Positions 26,524 through 39,587 of a stretch of 64,000 bases of DNA are shown piece by piece (within the stretch, counting starts at the first letter, position 1; every line of letters starts with the position of its first letter). This DNA comes from Sindora glabra (taxonomy: Eukaryota > Streptophyta > Magnoliopsida > Fabales > Fabaceae): the NCBI GenBank assembly GCA_020226215.1, contig CM035235.1, positions 50,559,511-50,623,510 of the forward strand. The letters are read 5' to 3'. The position numbers were made by a program, and so were the translations under genes. The notes beneath the pieces were generated by a model. It did no database searches, was not told the DNA's origin, and saw only the letters and a program-made list of their open reading frames with translations.

Positions 26524-27626
26524 GTTACATCCCATTTTAACCCCTTATAAAGCATGATGACTTGAACCAGATAGGGTATAATTGATTATATATTTGATTG
26601 TAGAAGTCTTAAAAGCAACTCTAAGGACTATAGCTAACTATATAGTTGACTACCAAGGATTTGGAAATAATTTTGGATGCTTATAGTCAACTATAGGTAT
26701 TTAAAGAGCAATTTTAATTGGTTATAGTTGAAAATTAGCATTTTGGAGAAGAGCTTTTGGCCTTATAGTCCATTATATGTTGACTTTGCCTACCTAAAAT
26801 GCATATTTTGAGGCATAGTCGACTATTGGTTAGGATTTTATAGATTTTTTAAAAATAATACTATTCATCCACCTAAAATCAAGCTTTTAATGTATTTATT
26901 TCCTAACTAATCTTCATCAAATCATAAATGGATGCTAACATCACCTTGTTAAAAGCTAATTTCCTCACGAAATCAAGCAATTACTACAAATTAATAGAAT
27001 ATTCTAGCATTTAAACTCATATTCAAAAGAATCCTAAGATATGTAACTCAAAAGGTTAAATATATTAAAATCGATTAAATAGAACTACATTATTTACTTA
27101 TCTAGTATAGTGGAGGATGCTAAAAGATGGATGTAGCGCTCTTTGATCCTTGACTGAGTAAAAGATTGAGATGGGTTGAACCTTTCTTTGCTTGATTAAA
27201 GAATGGAGAAGAATGAGTTAAAGAAGTGGAAAGAAATGGAGAGAGTTTTAAAGGAGAGTTTGTGAAATATAGGGAAAATGAAACGTGATGGTTAGTTTTA
27301 ACCCTAAAAATAGGGAATAATAGGAGGGACATTTTTGAAAAAATTATCTAAATCTCCTTTGTACTTACATATTTATTAGTAATGACTTAAAACCTTAATC
27401 TTTTTATTCTTTTCACTTTTCCTCATTTATTTCTCATAAAACCCTTATTTCAAAAATCTCTAAAATATTAAATTTTATTTTACTTAACACTTCATTCATT
27501 TTTATTAATTAAAACTTTTCCTTTATCTGCATGAAGCTCATCTTAAACAAGGACATGCAAATCATTGTAATTATTTTTATCATAAAATAAAATTTTAAAT
27601 TTTTATATTTTAAGAAAGGTGTAACA
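26524..27626 (-). repeat. 5' LTR of the decayed Gypsy element
   Basis: Colinear with 17650-18739. On the + strand it starts TGTTACATCC and ends GGTGTAACA, so the LTR ends are short inverted repeats of each other. The 70-codon frame at 27120-27332 falls inside the LTR and is not a gene. Confidence 0.72.
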
Positions 27627-28470
27627 ACTTTAAATATTAATTATTTACAAATCGACATCTAAAGTCTTGACAAAAAATATGATTTTTTAATATATATAAT
27701 ATTATGATTATATATATGAGTAATATTAAATAATTTTTAATATTTAAAATTAATATTAAAATATATTACATAAATTTATGAAAATAAATAATTATATTAA
27801 ATAATTTTGATATTAATTTTAGATATATTCTATACATATATATAATATAATATATTATTTTTAATTTTTATTATTATATATAAGTTATTATAATTATTTT
27901 TATTAATATATTATTTATATAATTATTTATTTATATATATTTGGTAATATATAAATTATTAAGTATATTTATTATATATAATACTTTAAATTTAATCAAT
28001 ATATATTTAATAATATATATTTTTATTAAATAAAATAAATATTTAAATATATAATACATAATATATAATAATCATTTTATTAAATAAAATAAATATATAA
28101 TATAAAAATCTTGATCAATATAAAATTTAAATTATTTTATTAAATGTATATATTATTAAATACAAATACACATATTTACTAAATTTTAATAATATATATA
28201 TTAAATACATATTTAATAATATATATTTATTTTTATATATAGTATATATGGCTGTATAATAATATATTAATTCATAATAATAACATATAATTATATTTAA
28301 TAAATAATAATAAAATTTAATTAATTAATAATATAAATTTATAATAAATAAATATTTAACAATAATAATAATATATAACGAATTATAAAAATTGATCTAA
28401 TAAATGTTAACTTGACAATAGAATTAGTATTATAACAATCTAATTTGAATTGAGTTTAATTAATTCAATT
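27627..28470. other. Extremely AT-rich spacer upstream of VPS8
   Basis: Almost pure A and T in short ATATAT and TTAATA words, with no frame or repeat unit of fixed length. It separates the transposon block from the VPS8 promoter and could act as a nucleosome-poor or matrix-attachment stretch, but that is only inference. Confidence 0.5.
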
Positions 28471-28672
28471 TAGAACCGGCCAATATATAGTTTTTATTCC
28501 TTGAGTCAACTCAATAGGATTAGATTAGTTTGTTTTGAAATGTCGGGAATCTCATCCCGGGTCGGATCTGAAGTTGACGCGTCGTTTCTGGGTGGCGGCT
28601 CATTCTGCGGTGTCATGAAAGACTCGGCTGGCGTCGGATACAACCTCAGTATGGGCAACAAAATTTGAGAAG
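28471..28672 (+). promoter_or_regulatory. VPS8 core promoter and 5' leader
   Basis: A TATA-like TATATAG at 28484-28490 overlaps a CCAAT at 28480. If it is used, transcription would begin near 28515-28520 and give a leader of about 155 nt. From about 28540 the composition jumps from nearly pure AT to GC-rich sequence with several CG dinucleotides. That change marks the beginning of the transcribed unit. Confidence 0.45.
28615..28668 (+). promoter_or_regulatory. Upstream ORF in the VPS8 leader
   Basis: An ATG at 28615 opens a frame of 17 codons with a second in-frame ATG at 28651. It ends with TGA at 28666-28668, only 4 nt before the VPS8 start at 28673 and in a different frame. The peptide (MKDSAGVGYNLSMGNKI) is not one I recognise. 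An uORF this close to the start is likely to reduce or tune translation of the main protein if the transcript begins upstream of it. Confidence 0.55.
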
Positions 28673-31600
28673 ATGACCAACAAGTTCACCGTAGCTGAAT
28701 CCACTTCCATGGAGCTCGACCTCGACTCTTTCCTTGATTCACACGCCACCAGCGACGATGACGAAGACAATTCCAACAACGCTGATCACCGCTCATTCCC
28801 TCAACGAACCGTTGATGAAATTCTCAACGATTGTGATACTTCGTCTTCGTCTTCGTCGTCACCTCCTGGTTCACCGTCGTTTCTCCACCAAAGTTTCCGC
28901 CTTTTGGATCCTACTGTGAAACAAGCTTCTCAGTCACGTAAAGACTTAATTTTAGACACAAAAAAGAGCTCCGATTTTCCAACTGGAGACACGCAGAAGA
29001 ATTCTGAAGCTCAGAAGCCGAATCAGTTGGAAGAAAAGGTAGTTCGACCAAGACCTAGTTCGTTTTCTCGTGCAAAATCCCTTAAAAGTTCCGATAGTGA
29101 CCAATTTCGTAGGGCATCACGTCCGTTTCCGTCGCTTTTTGGTGGCGTGAGATCAAATGCGAAACCGGGTGCTGCTTTGGCAGCGGCGGCTGCGGCTTCC
29201 AGATCCATTCCAACGCCGCATGCGGCAGCGATCAAGTCGAGGAGAGCAGTGAGTGTAACTTCGCTTAAGGGCGTGGAGACTGGTGAATCGAGTTCAGGTA
29301 TTGGAGATGAGTCTGATATTTCTTCTAACGGTGAATTGGGTGGCACCGGTGCTCGACTTGGCAAGTCTAGTGAGAGTTTAGAGGGGGATGGGGGGAGATT
29401 TGATAGTTTGCAGTCTTCCACGGTTGATCTTGTGGATGACGTTTCCAGAAAAATTGAGAACTTGGAGGATAAGAGAGAGAGAAGTGAGAATGTTCCCAGT
29501 GAAGGTTTTGGAGATGAAGCAGAATTTGTGAGTCAAGTGGATGATTCGAAGGCTGGTAATACTTATACCGAAAATGATTCTGTTCTTGGAACAGAGGAGA
29601 ACACGAATTTGGATGAAGGTTCAGATGGTAAAATTGAATATGGAAACGAAGCAACTGTTTCTGTTGATGAGAATGATTCTAAAACAAATCCAAATAGTAC
29701 ACTTTCGGATGCTGATGATGTTAATGAAAATACAAGTCCTTCTAATCCAGATATTCCAGATATTGGTAATAACGGAAGTACTGAGGATGGGATGAAAACA
29801 GCAGCTTTAGAAACAGAGGAATTAGCTAGTGGGAGTGTTGGTATGAGAGACAATGAGAATGAGTTGACTGCTGCTGACAATGATGATGGGAGTTCAATAA
29901 GTGATATTAATGAGCTCGTGCAAGAGAGACTGGGGGAAGTGCAAAGGAAAATTGCCAGTAAGAGAGCAGAAAAGAAACAAAGGTCCTCACGGAAACCACT
30001 GGAATTAGCTGAAGAACTTGAGAAGAAACATGCTTCCACTGGTTTACACTGGGAAGAGGGTGCTGCTGCTCAGCCAATGAGGCTAGAGGGTGTTCGGAGA
30101 GGTTCCACTACATTGGGATATTTTGATATTGATGCTGATAATGCTGTAACCAGAGCCATTTCATCCCATACATTCAGGCGTGAACATGGTTCCCCTCAAG
30201 TTGTGGCAGTTCATGCTAATTACATTGGAATAGGAATGGCAAAAGGGCTCATTGTTATTGTTCCCAGTAAATATTCGGCACATCATGCTGACAACATGGA
30301 TGGGAAGGTTGTGTCCTTATTTGAACCTGGTTGAATAAACTAGCTCTTGTTCATTTTCGACCCAATTTTGGAGTTTTACCTACAGCTTTTGGAAGAAAAT
30401 AAGGAAATACACCGTTGCAAATATTTGGTGGTTGTGTCATTATATGGAAAATAATTGAAATTAGTAACCTTTTAACTTCTTAAACTGCTCTATTAGATTT
30501 TACACGAAGTCAGTTTCTATCAAATTTTGTCCCTTAATATCTGAGTTGCTTGACTTGATAAATTGTTTGCTGCTTGAGCAATAGCCTGGTGGTAAAAGAC
30601 ACCTATTTTTGTGGAGTCGGCTGGCTCTGAATCCTAGCAGGGGCTACTTTTCCGTTTAGCTTCTTTCCTGGCTTGTACAATTTTGTTCCACATGATATTA
30701 ATGGGAAAAAAAAGAAGAGAATATATTTAGTGATGTTGGAGTTCAAGTATGGGGATTTTTAAATTATTTGTCTAATTTTAGTTGTCAAAGGGTGTTGATG
30801 TTTGATAGTTATTTTATATGTGTGTGTGTATTCAAGAGAGATATTGCATAATGGATAAGAAAATGAAATAATATCATGTCTTGCATGTATCAGACAAAAT
30901 TTTGATGTCACGAGCTTCATTATCAACCCATGCTTTTTACTTGTCAGATGTTGATGCTTGCTATGCAAGGTGATCGGTCACATGCACCAGTAACTTCCAT
31001 GTCTTTTAACCAGCAAGGGGACCTGCTTTTAGCTGGTTATGGCGATGGTCATGTTACTATTTGGGATGTACAGAGGGCTGTGGTGGCAAAAGTTATTAGT
31101 GGAGAACATACAGCACCAGTAGTACATGCATTGTTTCTAGGACAAGATCCTCAGAATAGTCGCCAATTTAAAGCAATCACTGGTGATAGTAAGGGTCTGG
31201 TTCTCTTGCATAGCAGCTCAGTGCTTCCTTTGCTTAATCGATTCACCATAAAAACTCAGGTAAGTTGTTAATATGCAATTGATTGACTCTGGCATTGTTT
31301 TATACGGGGCATTTTTGAGTTGGTACAAGTTTTCTGATTCTTCTGTTCATTGAACTTACATTAATTTATTAGTGTCTGCTTGATGGGCAAAGAACGGGCA
31401 CAGTACTATCAGCTTCACCTCTCCTTCCTGACGAATACAGTGGAACTGCTTCACCTTATTCCCAGGGAAACACTATGGCTTCCTCCAGCAGTATCAGTAG
31501 CATGATGGGAGGTGTTGTCGGGGCAGATGCAGGTTGGAAACTTTTCAATGAAGGTTCTTCTCTGGTTGAAGAATGTGTGGTCATATTTGTCACCCATCAA

Positions 31601-34600
31601 ACTGCTCTAGTGGTATGAAGCCATGAGATGTTTACAAGAACTCCAAGTTTTATATCCTCGTGGATATTTCATGTGCACAGTGTATTATAGAAATTAACTT
31701 CATGCATATAGGTAAGGCTGAGTCCTACGTTGGAGGTGTATGCTCAACTGTCCAAGCCAGAAGGAATTCGGGAGGGTTCCATGCCATATACTGCATGGAA
31801 ATGCATGGCATCACCACGTAGTTCTAATGGTTTGTACTCACTTTTTTTTTTCTTTTTATAAATTCCTTGTTGACATCATTCTAATTATAACTCTCTTGCA
31901 GAAAATATGCCTGTGGAAGCTGAAAGAGTTTCACTGCTTGCAATTGCTTGGGATCGGAAAGTTCAGGTTGCAAAGCTGGTGAGATCAGAACTAAAAGTAC
32001 ATGGAAAATGGTCTCTTGAGAGTGCTGCCATAGGTCTGGCGTGGTTGGATGATCAGGTATTGTATCTTCTTCCAGTACGTTGTTTGCTTATTGAATACTC
32101 AGAACAAGGCAAGCTAAAGATTTTGTGCTCTACAGATGCTGGTAGTTTTGACATCAACTGGACAACTCTATATATTTACAAAGGATGGAACTGTTATTCA
32201 CCAAACAAGTTTTGCTATAGATGGTATTAGAGGAGATGATCTGGTTGCATATCATACTCACTTCATCAATATATTTGGAAACCCTGAGAAAGCCTATCAT
32301 AACAGTATTGCCATAAGAGGAGCTTCTATTTATGTACTTGGACCTACACATCTTGTTGTTTCCCGTCTTCTTCCTTGGAAAGAGCGTATTATGGTTTTGC
32401 GGAAAGCAGGTGACTGGATGGGTGCCTTGAATATGGCAATGACCCTCTATGATGGACGAGCTCATGGGGTTATTGACCTTCCAAGAACCCTGGACGCTGT
32501 ACAAGAGGTCATAATGCCTTTCTTGGTGGAGTTATTAACATCATATGTTGAGGAAGTTTTCTCCTATATATCAGTGGCATTCTGCAACCAAGTTGGAAAA
32601 ATGGAGCACAATGATGGCTCCGGTAGTAGAAGCAATTCAGTGCATTCTGAGATTAAAGAGCAATACACCCGTGTTGGTGGAGTTGCTGTTGAATTCTGTG
32701 TCCATATCAAACGGACTGACATCCTTTTTGATGAAATTTTCTCGAAGTTCATTGATGTTCAACAGAGAGGTAATCTTATTTCTTAAACTTGCATGGTAAG
32801 GCCGTAAGGTGCTGTTAAGGAAGGTTTCTGTTTGCATTTTGTCCTTCTTTTTACCTGTCAGTAGAAGCCTCAACCCTTATTTATGAGGGCTTTTCTGAGC
32901 CTGCTGACAGGTATTGCTTGACAAATCTAGGAGGAAAGTTGCTATTGTCATTGTCTAACAGCACAAATTATTTTGAAACTGGCCCCCATCTAGCTTAGGG
33001 AGAAGGGAAATAAGCAAACTAAGAATCCTAATTTACAATATGTAGAAGTTCCTTTTGCTGTTTCTCTTTCATCTGATTTATGATTGCAATAGTTTGATCT
33101 GGAGCAAATAATTGCTGTAGTTAGATGGACGCAACCATTACTGGAGCTTTCTTCCAAACCGAGTCATTAAGTCAATGTGGACTAGGATAGATGAATATAC
33201 CATGAAATGCTCTTACATTGTTGATCCCATTGTGTCAGATGCATATAATTATGATTCAAATCATTTATATATTTTTTCCAGACACTTTTTTGGAACTTCT
33301 GGAGCCATATATTTTGAAGGATATGCTTGGATCCCTACCTCCTGAGGTATTGACTCCATCCCAGACTTATCAGCTTTGTTATTTGAGTGGTTATGGTTGT
33401 AAAATTTGTTGTTAAACAATTCATATTCTTACAGTGGCTTTCCTTTCTTATGTTTGTCTTGCTCATTATGTTCTCAAGATCATGCAAGTGCTGGTGGAGC
33501 ATTACAGCAGCAAAGGGTGGTTGCTGCGGGTTGAGCAATGTGTCCTTCACATGGATATTTCTTCCTTGGATTTTAATCAGGTTCTTGTTGCTTAGATCTT
33601 TTAAAATCTTATTCATTGGTTTAGGTGATTACTATTATAAATGAATTTATTGACCGAGTGGCTAATGGTTATTTGGGTTACATTTATAGGTTATCAAATT
33701 ATGCCGGGAGCATGGATTATATAGTGCCCTGGTGTATCTCTTTAATAAAGGATTGGATGATTTTAGGGCACCTCTAGAGGAACTGTTTGCGGTTTTTAGA
33801 AATAATCAAAAGGAAACTGTTGCTACACTTGGGTATGTTGATTCTTTTGTCTTTTTTACTGGCACCATGTCATTTCCATGTGCTGTGTGACAAGTCACTG
33901 CAGAATGCTGTTTTATGGGCTTTTGTGAAGTTTCTAGATTTTTCTGTTACTTACGAAAATTATCCAACTAAAAAATTTCTAATTCTTCTTTTTCTAACAC
34001 AATGTGCTATGAGAAGCGGAGGAAGATACTGAACTAAAGTTGTTGTTGCGATAACCTTGTCACAGTTAGTAATAATAAAAAACCTGTCTGTCCTTTAAAG
34101 AAGAGTTCCCCATTTCAACCTTTGGAACTATTTTGTGTTCATTGATTGACAAAAAAGAAAGTCGTACTGAGAATACATGCCCTTTAGTTGTCACTTCTCT
34201 AGTATTACCAATGGCTGGGACTGGGTCATTAGTTGGGGAGCATGACATAAAGATTATTGAAACTAATCATGAACCTTTGCCAGACAGCTTTTAAGGTCAA
34301 TGGCCCTTGGCATACACTTTCATTAAGCTTGCTAGCCATGTGCAACATTCATAACCCCATGTAAGTTTGGATGATTTTGGATGGGGTCATTGTGCACCCA
34401 TTTATCCTTTAACTGACCGTTTAAACTTCCTTTTTAATGGATCCATGTCCATGACCGATTTAATGTGAATGAACCATATGTATCCATTTATCCATTTAGT
34501 GAGGTTGAAAGTATAGTGAGGTTTAAAATTGTAAACATTTATTTACTTTTAAGTTTGAACCCCCCTTTTTTTCATATTCTTTTTGTTTAATTATGTTTAG

Positions 34601-37600
34601 TTTGCTTGGGTCAAGTTTCCAACTTCTCCCATGGCTACTCAAGTTATTTAAATTGTTAGTTTAGTCTATTACTGTATTAAGTACATGTTGTGAGTGGCGA
34701 GTTGCCCACAGCAGCTGTTTAGAGGGGGAGAACAAGGTGGATAGAAGGATTTTTAATATTTTACAATGGGTTAAAAGGATGTTGATAGGTTGATCCAATT
34801 AAACCTATTTCTTAGATAGCATTGACCAATAACTTATGTGGATGGAATGGATAGGAAACTATTTGTGTCAAATTCCAGACCTTCCGCGACCTCCCCATCC
34901 TGGCCTTTTGCTTGTTTCTTTGAATCCAGCTTTGTTCTTCCATGGGGTGTTCGCTTAAAGAATTTTAGGGCATTTATTATTCTAATAAAAATTAAGCTGG
35001 AAATTTGTTCAAATTACTCTCTCTGGCTGGTTAAGCTTGTGCAAGTAAAATGACACCAGTCTATCGTGTGCAATTTTTTTTTCTCAGTGCAAATTGTGAG
35101 TTTTTAAGCTCTCTAGCAGTGGTTGACCACTTGACTCCATTATCTCTTTAACAGGTATAGGATGCTGGTTTATCTAAAGTACTGCTTTACTGGTCTTGCT
35201 TTTCCACCAGGTATTTTCTTTTTGTATTATTTTCCTTTTCTTAGCTTGAATTATATGGAAATATATTACTATTAGAAGATGAAGTAGCTGTGTATTATAC
35301 TTGCAGGACGTGGAACTATTTCTCCTGCCTGTTTACCATCTCTTAGGAAAGAACTTGTGCAGTTTTTATTAGAGGACTCCAATGTCCCAAAGTCACGAAC
35401 TATTACAAATTTGAGGTCCAGAGGGCCATTCCTTAATTTATATCTTCTTTTAGAATTAGACACAGAAGCCACACTAGATGTTCTCAGATGTGCTTTCATA
35501 GAAGATGAAACTTCAAATGCTGGCTCATCTACATTGGATTCAACTAAAAGAGATATTGAGGAAGTGAGAAATGAAAATTATAGCACTTCGAAAAATCAAA
35601 ATGGTTTGGTTCAAAGTACGGTGGATGCTCTCATTCATATCCTTGATAAGGATGTTGTACAAACAGATATAACATCCAGTGGTGGTGATGAAGAATTGGT
35701 AAAAAATTGGCCTTCAAAAAAGGACATGGGTCACTTATTTGAGTTCATTGCATATTATGTTGCACTCCAAAGAGCTAAAGTCTCAAAAAGTGTACTGTGT
35801 CAAATATTGGAATATTTGACATCAGAAAGTTATTTTCAAACTAGTTTGACTGCACACGACTCATCTCCCAAAAGACGAGAAAAGCAGGCACTTGCACTTC
35901 TGGAAGTACTGCCTGAGTCGGACTGGGATGCATCATATGTGCTAGACCTTTGTAGGAAAGCACAATTTCACCAGGTAAATGCCCATTTTTGTGATAATTC
36001 CTTTGGAAGCATATTAGCTCTCAATATTGAATTTTATTTAGTTAACTAATTACATAAAATTTGTTGTTGATTTTTAGGTTTGTGGACTGATTCATACCAT
36101 CAGACATGAGTATGTGGCTGCGATGGATAGCTATATGAAAGATGTAGATGAACCTATTCATGCCTTCTCCTTTATCCACAAAACTTTGATACAACAGACT
36201 GAGAGTGATTGTGCTGCTATTCGAGCTGCAGTGATATCTCGGATTCCTGAGTTAGTCGAGTTAAGCAGGTAATGTTCACTATTTTTTGCTCAAGTTGTAT
36301 TCTTCTTCCCATTGTATAGGATTCCTCATCCCTCAGTTTTGGTTCATGGAATCTGAGAGATTTACCACCCTTGCAGTCTTACTCGTTTCCCCCTTGCAGG
36401 GAAGGTGCATTCCATATGGTAATCAGTCATTTCAGCAATGAAAGTTCACGGATCATGACTGAACTTCACTCCCATCCGAAGAGTCTTTTCCTTTATTTAA
36501 AGACAGTCATTGAGGTTCACTTGTCTGGCACCCTAGACTTCTCTAATCTAAGAAAGGACAATTTTATGGATGCGCCTGGTCAAAAGCAGATGAAGGATCA
36601 CCCACGAGGACTTCATGATTACTTAGAGAATATATCTAATTTCCCAAAGTATATTCGTGATAGTCCTGTTCCTGTGACTGATGATCTTATTGAGCTTTAT
36701 CTGGAGGTGGGTTATTGTACAAATATGTTTGCAAAAAATCAATTGATTTTTTTCTTAATTTGTTTTTTAAAATTGACATTTTCATTAATGTTTGATGGTG
36801 CCTTTTGTTCTTTACTGTTCCCGAGAGATGACAATGGCAAGTGTCAATCATGTGGCTGGTGTTTCACATCTCACAGACTTTCATGTGCCCTAAGCATTAG
36901 GGTTGGGGAAACAGATCATTTTTTATCTAGGCTTTGTTGTTTTTCATAGTCATCTCAATTTTTTACTCAATCATTGCAGTAGCTGCTAGATTGATTGTTA
37001 TAAGATATTTCATTTGCAGTTATTATGCCAGTATGAAGGTGGTTCAGTCCTCAAATTTCTGGAGATGTTTGATAGCTATCGTGTGGAACACTGTTTACGC
37101 CTGTGTCAGGAATATGGAATTATAGATGCTGCAGCATTCCTATTGGAAAGAGTAGGTGATGTCGGTAGTGCTCTTTCACTTGTACTTTCTGGTCTCGATG
37201 ATAAATTTGTGGAGCTTGATGCTGCTGTGGAAGCTGTAGTTTCAAATCGTCCCTCAAGTGGTTCTTCCCTGGTGGAAGTATTCAACACCACCTTAGGGAT
37301 GAAGGAGGTTTGTATATCTGTTCTTTGAATTGGACTGTTATACTAAAGCTTTGGCATTGGAATATGCTTTATGGTTTTTTCCCCCCTTTCCATGGCAAGT
37401 AACCTGATAAGATTTTATTGATTACTCTCCAATAGGTAAATGACATACGCAATATATTAAATGCCTGTATTAGTCTGTGCCAGCGGAACACCCCTCGCTT
37501 AAATCCTGAGGAATCAGAGGCACACTGGTTTAGATTACTTGACTCGTAAGTTCAACACCTATATCATTCCCTTCCCTGCACGTCACCAATCTGCCAAAAG

Positions 37601-39556
37601 AATTATGTTACACAATCGTCACATTACTGGATGGCCTACCCCTGTGGCTTGGTTATGTAGATTTCTTGATTTTTTTTTTTATTATATTGTGCATGTACTC
37701 GTGATAGGTGTGTTGGCATACACTGGATATCTTTGCACATTATGTTTTTTAAAAAAAATTTCATGATACTGCCTGTCTTGTAAAAAGAGGGGGAGGGAAA
37801 TGAAGAAAAAGAGAGTAATTGATCCCCTCTAGAGGTTAGTTTTAGATATTTTGTACAAAAATATTGTCAAATATTCATTGGTGTGGCCAGACTGCATCTT
37901 GATCTAACACCAGATATCCTGGTGTTGGTTAGCACTACTGCAGAATGAGGCACTGCTCCAGATGTCTCAAATTGAAGTGTCTTTTCCTGTCTCATATTAA
38001 TCAGCACTGCTCTTCTACAGTGAGGCAGTAGTGCTTTGCATGGCCATCTTGTGGTATGTTCAATAAAAACTAAAGGCTAGCATGTAGGATAAGGTTTACT
38101 CAAATTATCAAGTTTTAGAAATATTGCAAATTTCAGCTTTAACTTGTTCTAAATAATTTACTTATAAGTGATTTTTAGTCTCAATGACAAAGAATAAGGT
38201 AAAACTGAAGCTCTTGGCTATGAATATGATCTCAGTGCAAGTTATCTTTGTAGTTAAAATTACTGATTAAAATGAAATGATGGTCGGGAATTTTTAATTA
38301 CAAAACAACTTAGCTTCTTAGGTAATTTGATGAAATTTTAGTCTATTCTCATCTTTTCATCAAAAGATTGTGGATATGAAAAACTTACCTTCTATAGATT
38401 TCCACTCTGAAGTAATGTACCAATGATATGAAAGTATCTGATTGAAACAAATCAGCAGTTACAGAATTTTTCTCTCTCAGCTTTTGTGGATTTAGCTGCC
38501 CCACCCATTTCCTTGGTACTTAGTGTGGTTTGAAACGAGGGGATAAAATTGTATTGAATGAGATGATGACATCTACAAGTTTATCCTTCCATAATAGGAA
38601 ATACGACAATACACCTGCTGGGTAGTTTTTATGTTTCTATTATGTTTGTTGTGTTCTTTTCACTCTGACAGCTTTTGACTGCTCCCAGTTTTACAAGGAT
38701 AATATTGATATATGAAAATTTCAGAGACTTCACTTCAGCTTTTTGACCCACATATTTGGATGTTGTTTTATAGTAACTTACCCTTAAATTGTTATTCAGG
38801 ATTTGTGAGCCATTGGTGGATTCATATGATGATGAGAGGAAACACGTGGGACCACCAGCTGGATCACCTAATTCACTTGAAGACAGAGGCAAAAGCAGAT
38901 GGAAAATCTCTAAGTCCCATAATGGTGCTCATGTTCTGAGGAAATTGTTTGCCCAGTTCATCAAAGAGATTGTTGAAGGAATGATAGGTTATGTTCACCT
39001 TCCAACTATCATGTCTAAGCTCCTTTCTGATAATGGTAACCAAGAATTTGGTGATTTTAAGCTTACCATATTGGGGATGCTGGGAACATATGGCTTTGAA
39101 AGAAGAATTCTGGTGAGTACTATTTTTTCTAAATGACTCTTTAATTGTGGTTTCTATTCTGTACCAGCGCACCTAGATTTCTAATAGAGAAAGTATCAAT
39201 AGAAGCTCTATAGTATGCTATACTATTGTTTGCCATTTCAGTGTGATATATTGCAAATGCACATGTTTCAAGACTGCTGTAAATACTGATAATTAAATGT
39301 ATAATGTTTATTACATATATTTACCTAGTTGAAATATGATGTCAATTGTGTTTTAGCCTTCCATTCTAGTTTAGTTTGTTGATATCTATTTAACTTCCTA
39401 TATAATTTGCTTTCTTGGCATTTAATTCTAGAATCTAGATATATGTATCCCAGTGAACTTTCTGGTAACCAGGTAGTTTGCTGATTAATGCCTAATCTTT
39501 CTAGATCTGATAATTCTATTAGGTTATTTAGATATTCTTTTTGTCCTATTTTATTT

Positions 39557-39587
<31 letters not shown>

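Larger units (their letters stand above)
17650..27626 (-). mobile_element. Decayed Ty3/Gypsy retrotransposon, probably a Tekay-like chromovirus
   Basis: Two related LTRs of about 1.1 kb (17650-18739 and 26524-27626) lie in the same orientation, about 7.8 kb apart. Read on the minus strand, each starts TGTTGCGCC or TGTTACACC. The 3' LTR is preceded by a purine tract, and the sequence just before that resembles the TTCGAGGACGAAT segment common before the polypurine tract of Tekay-type elements. A degraded primer site borders the 5' LTR. The internal region (18754-26523) has no usable reading frame. It also carries a nested LTR at 23165-25760. The element is old and inert. The exact left boundary is uncertain by tens of bases. 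Confidence 0.7.

Noticed and set aside
27120..27332. 70-codon minus-strand frame just upstream of VPS8
   Set aside because: It falls inside the 5' LTR of the Gypsy element, and the corresponding 3' LTR does not keep it open.
29023..30039. Long minus-strand frames opposite VPS8 exon 1 (132 and 158 codons)
   Set aside because: They are shadows of the conserved VPS8 coding frame. Their Ser/Leu-rich composition follows from the acidic, Ser-rich sense strand.
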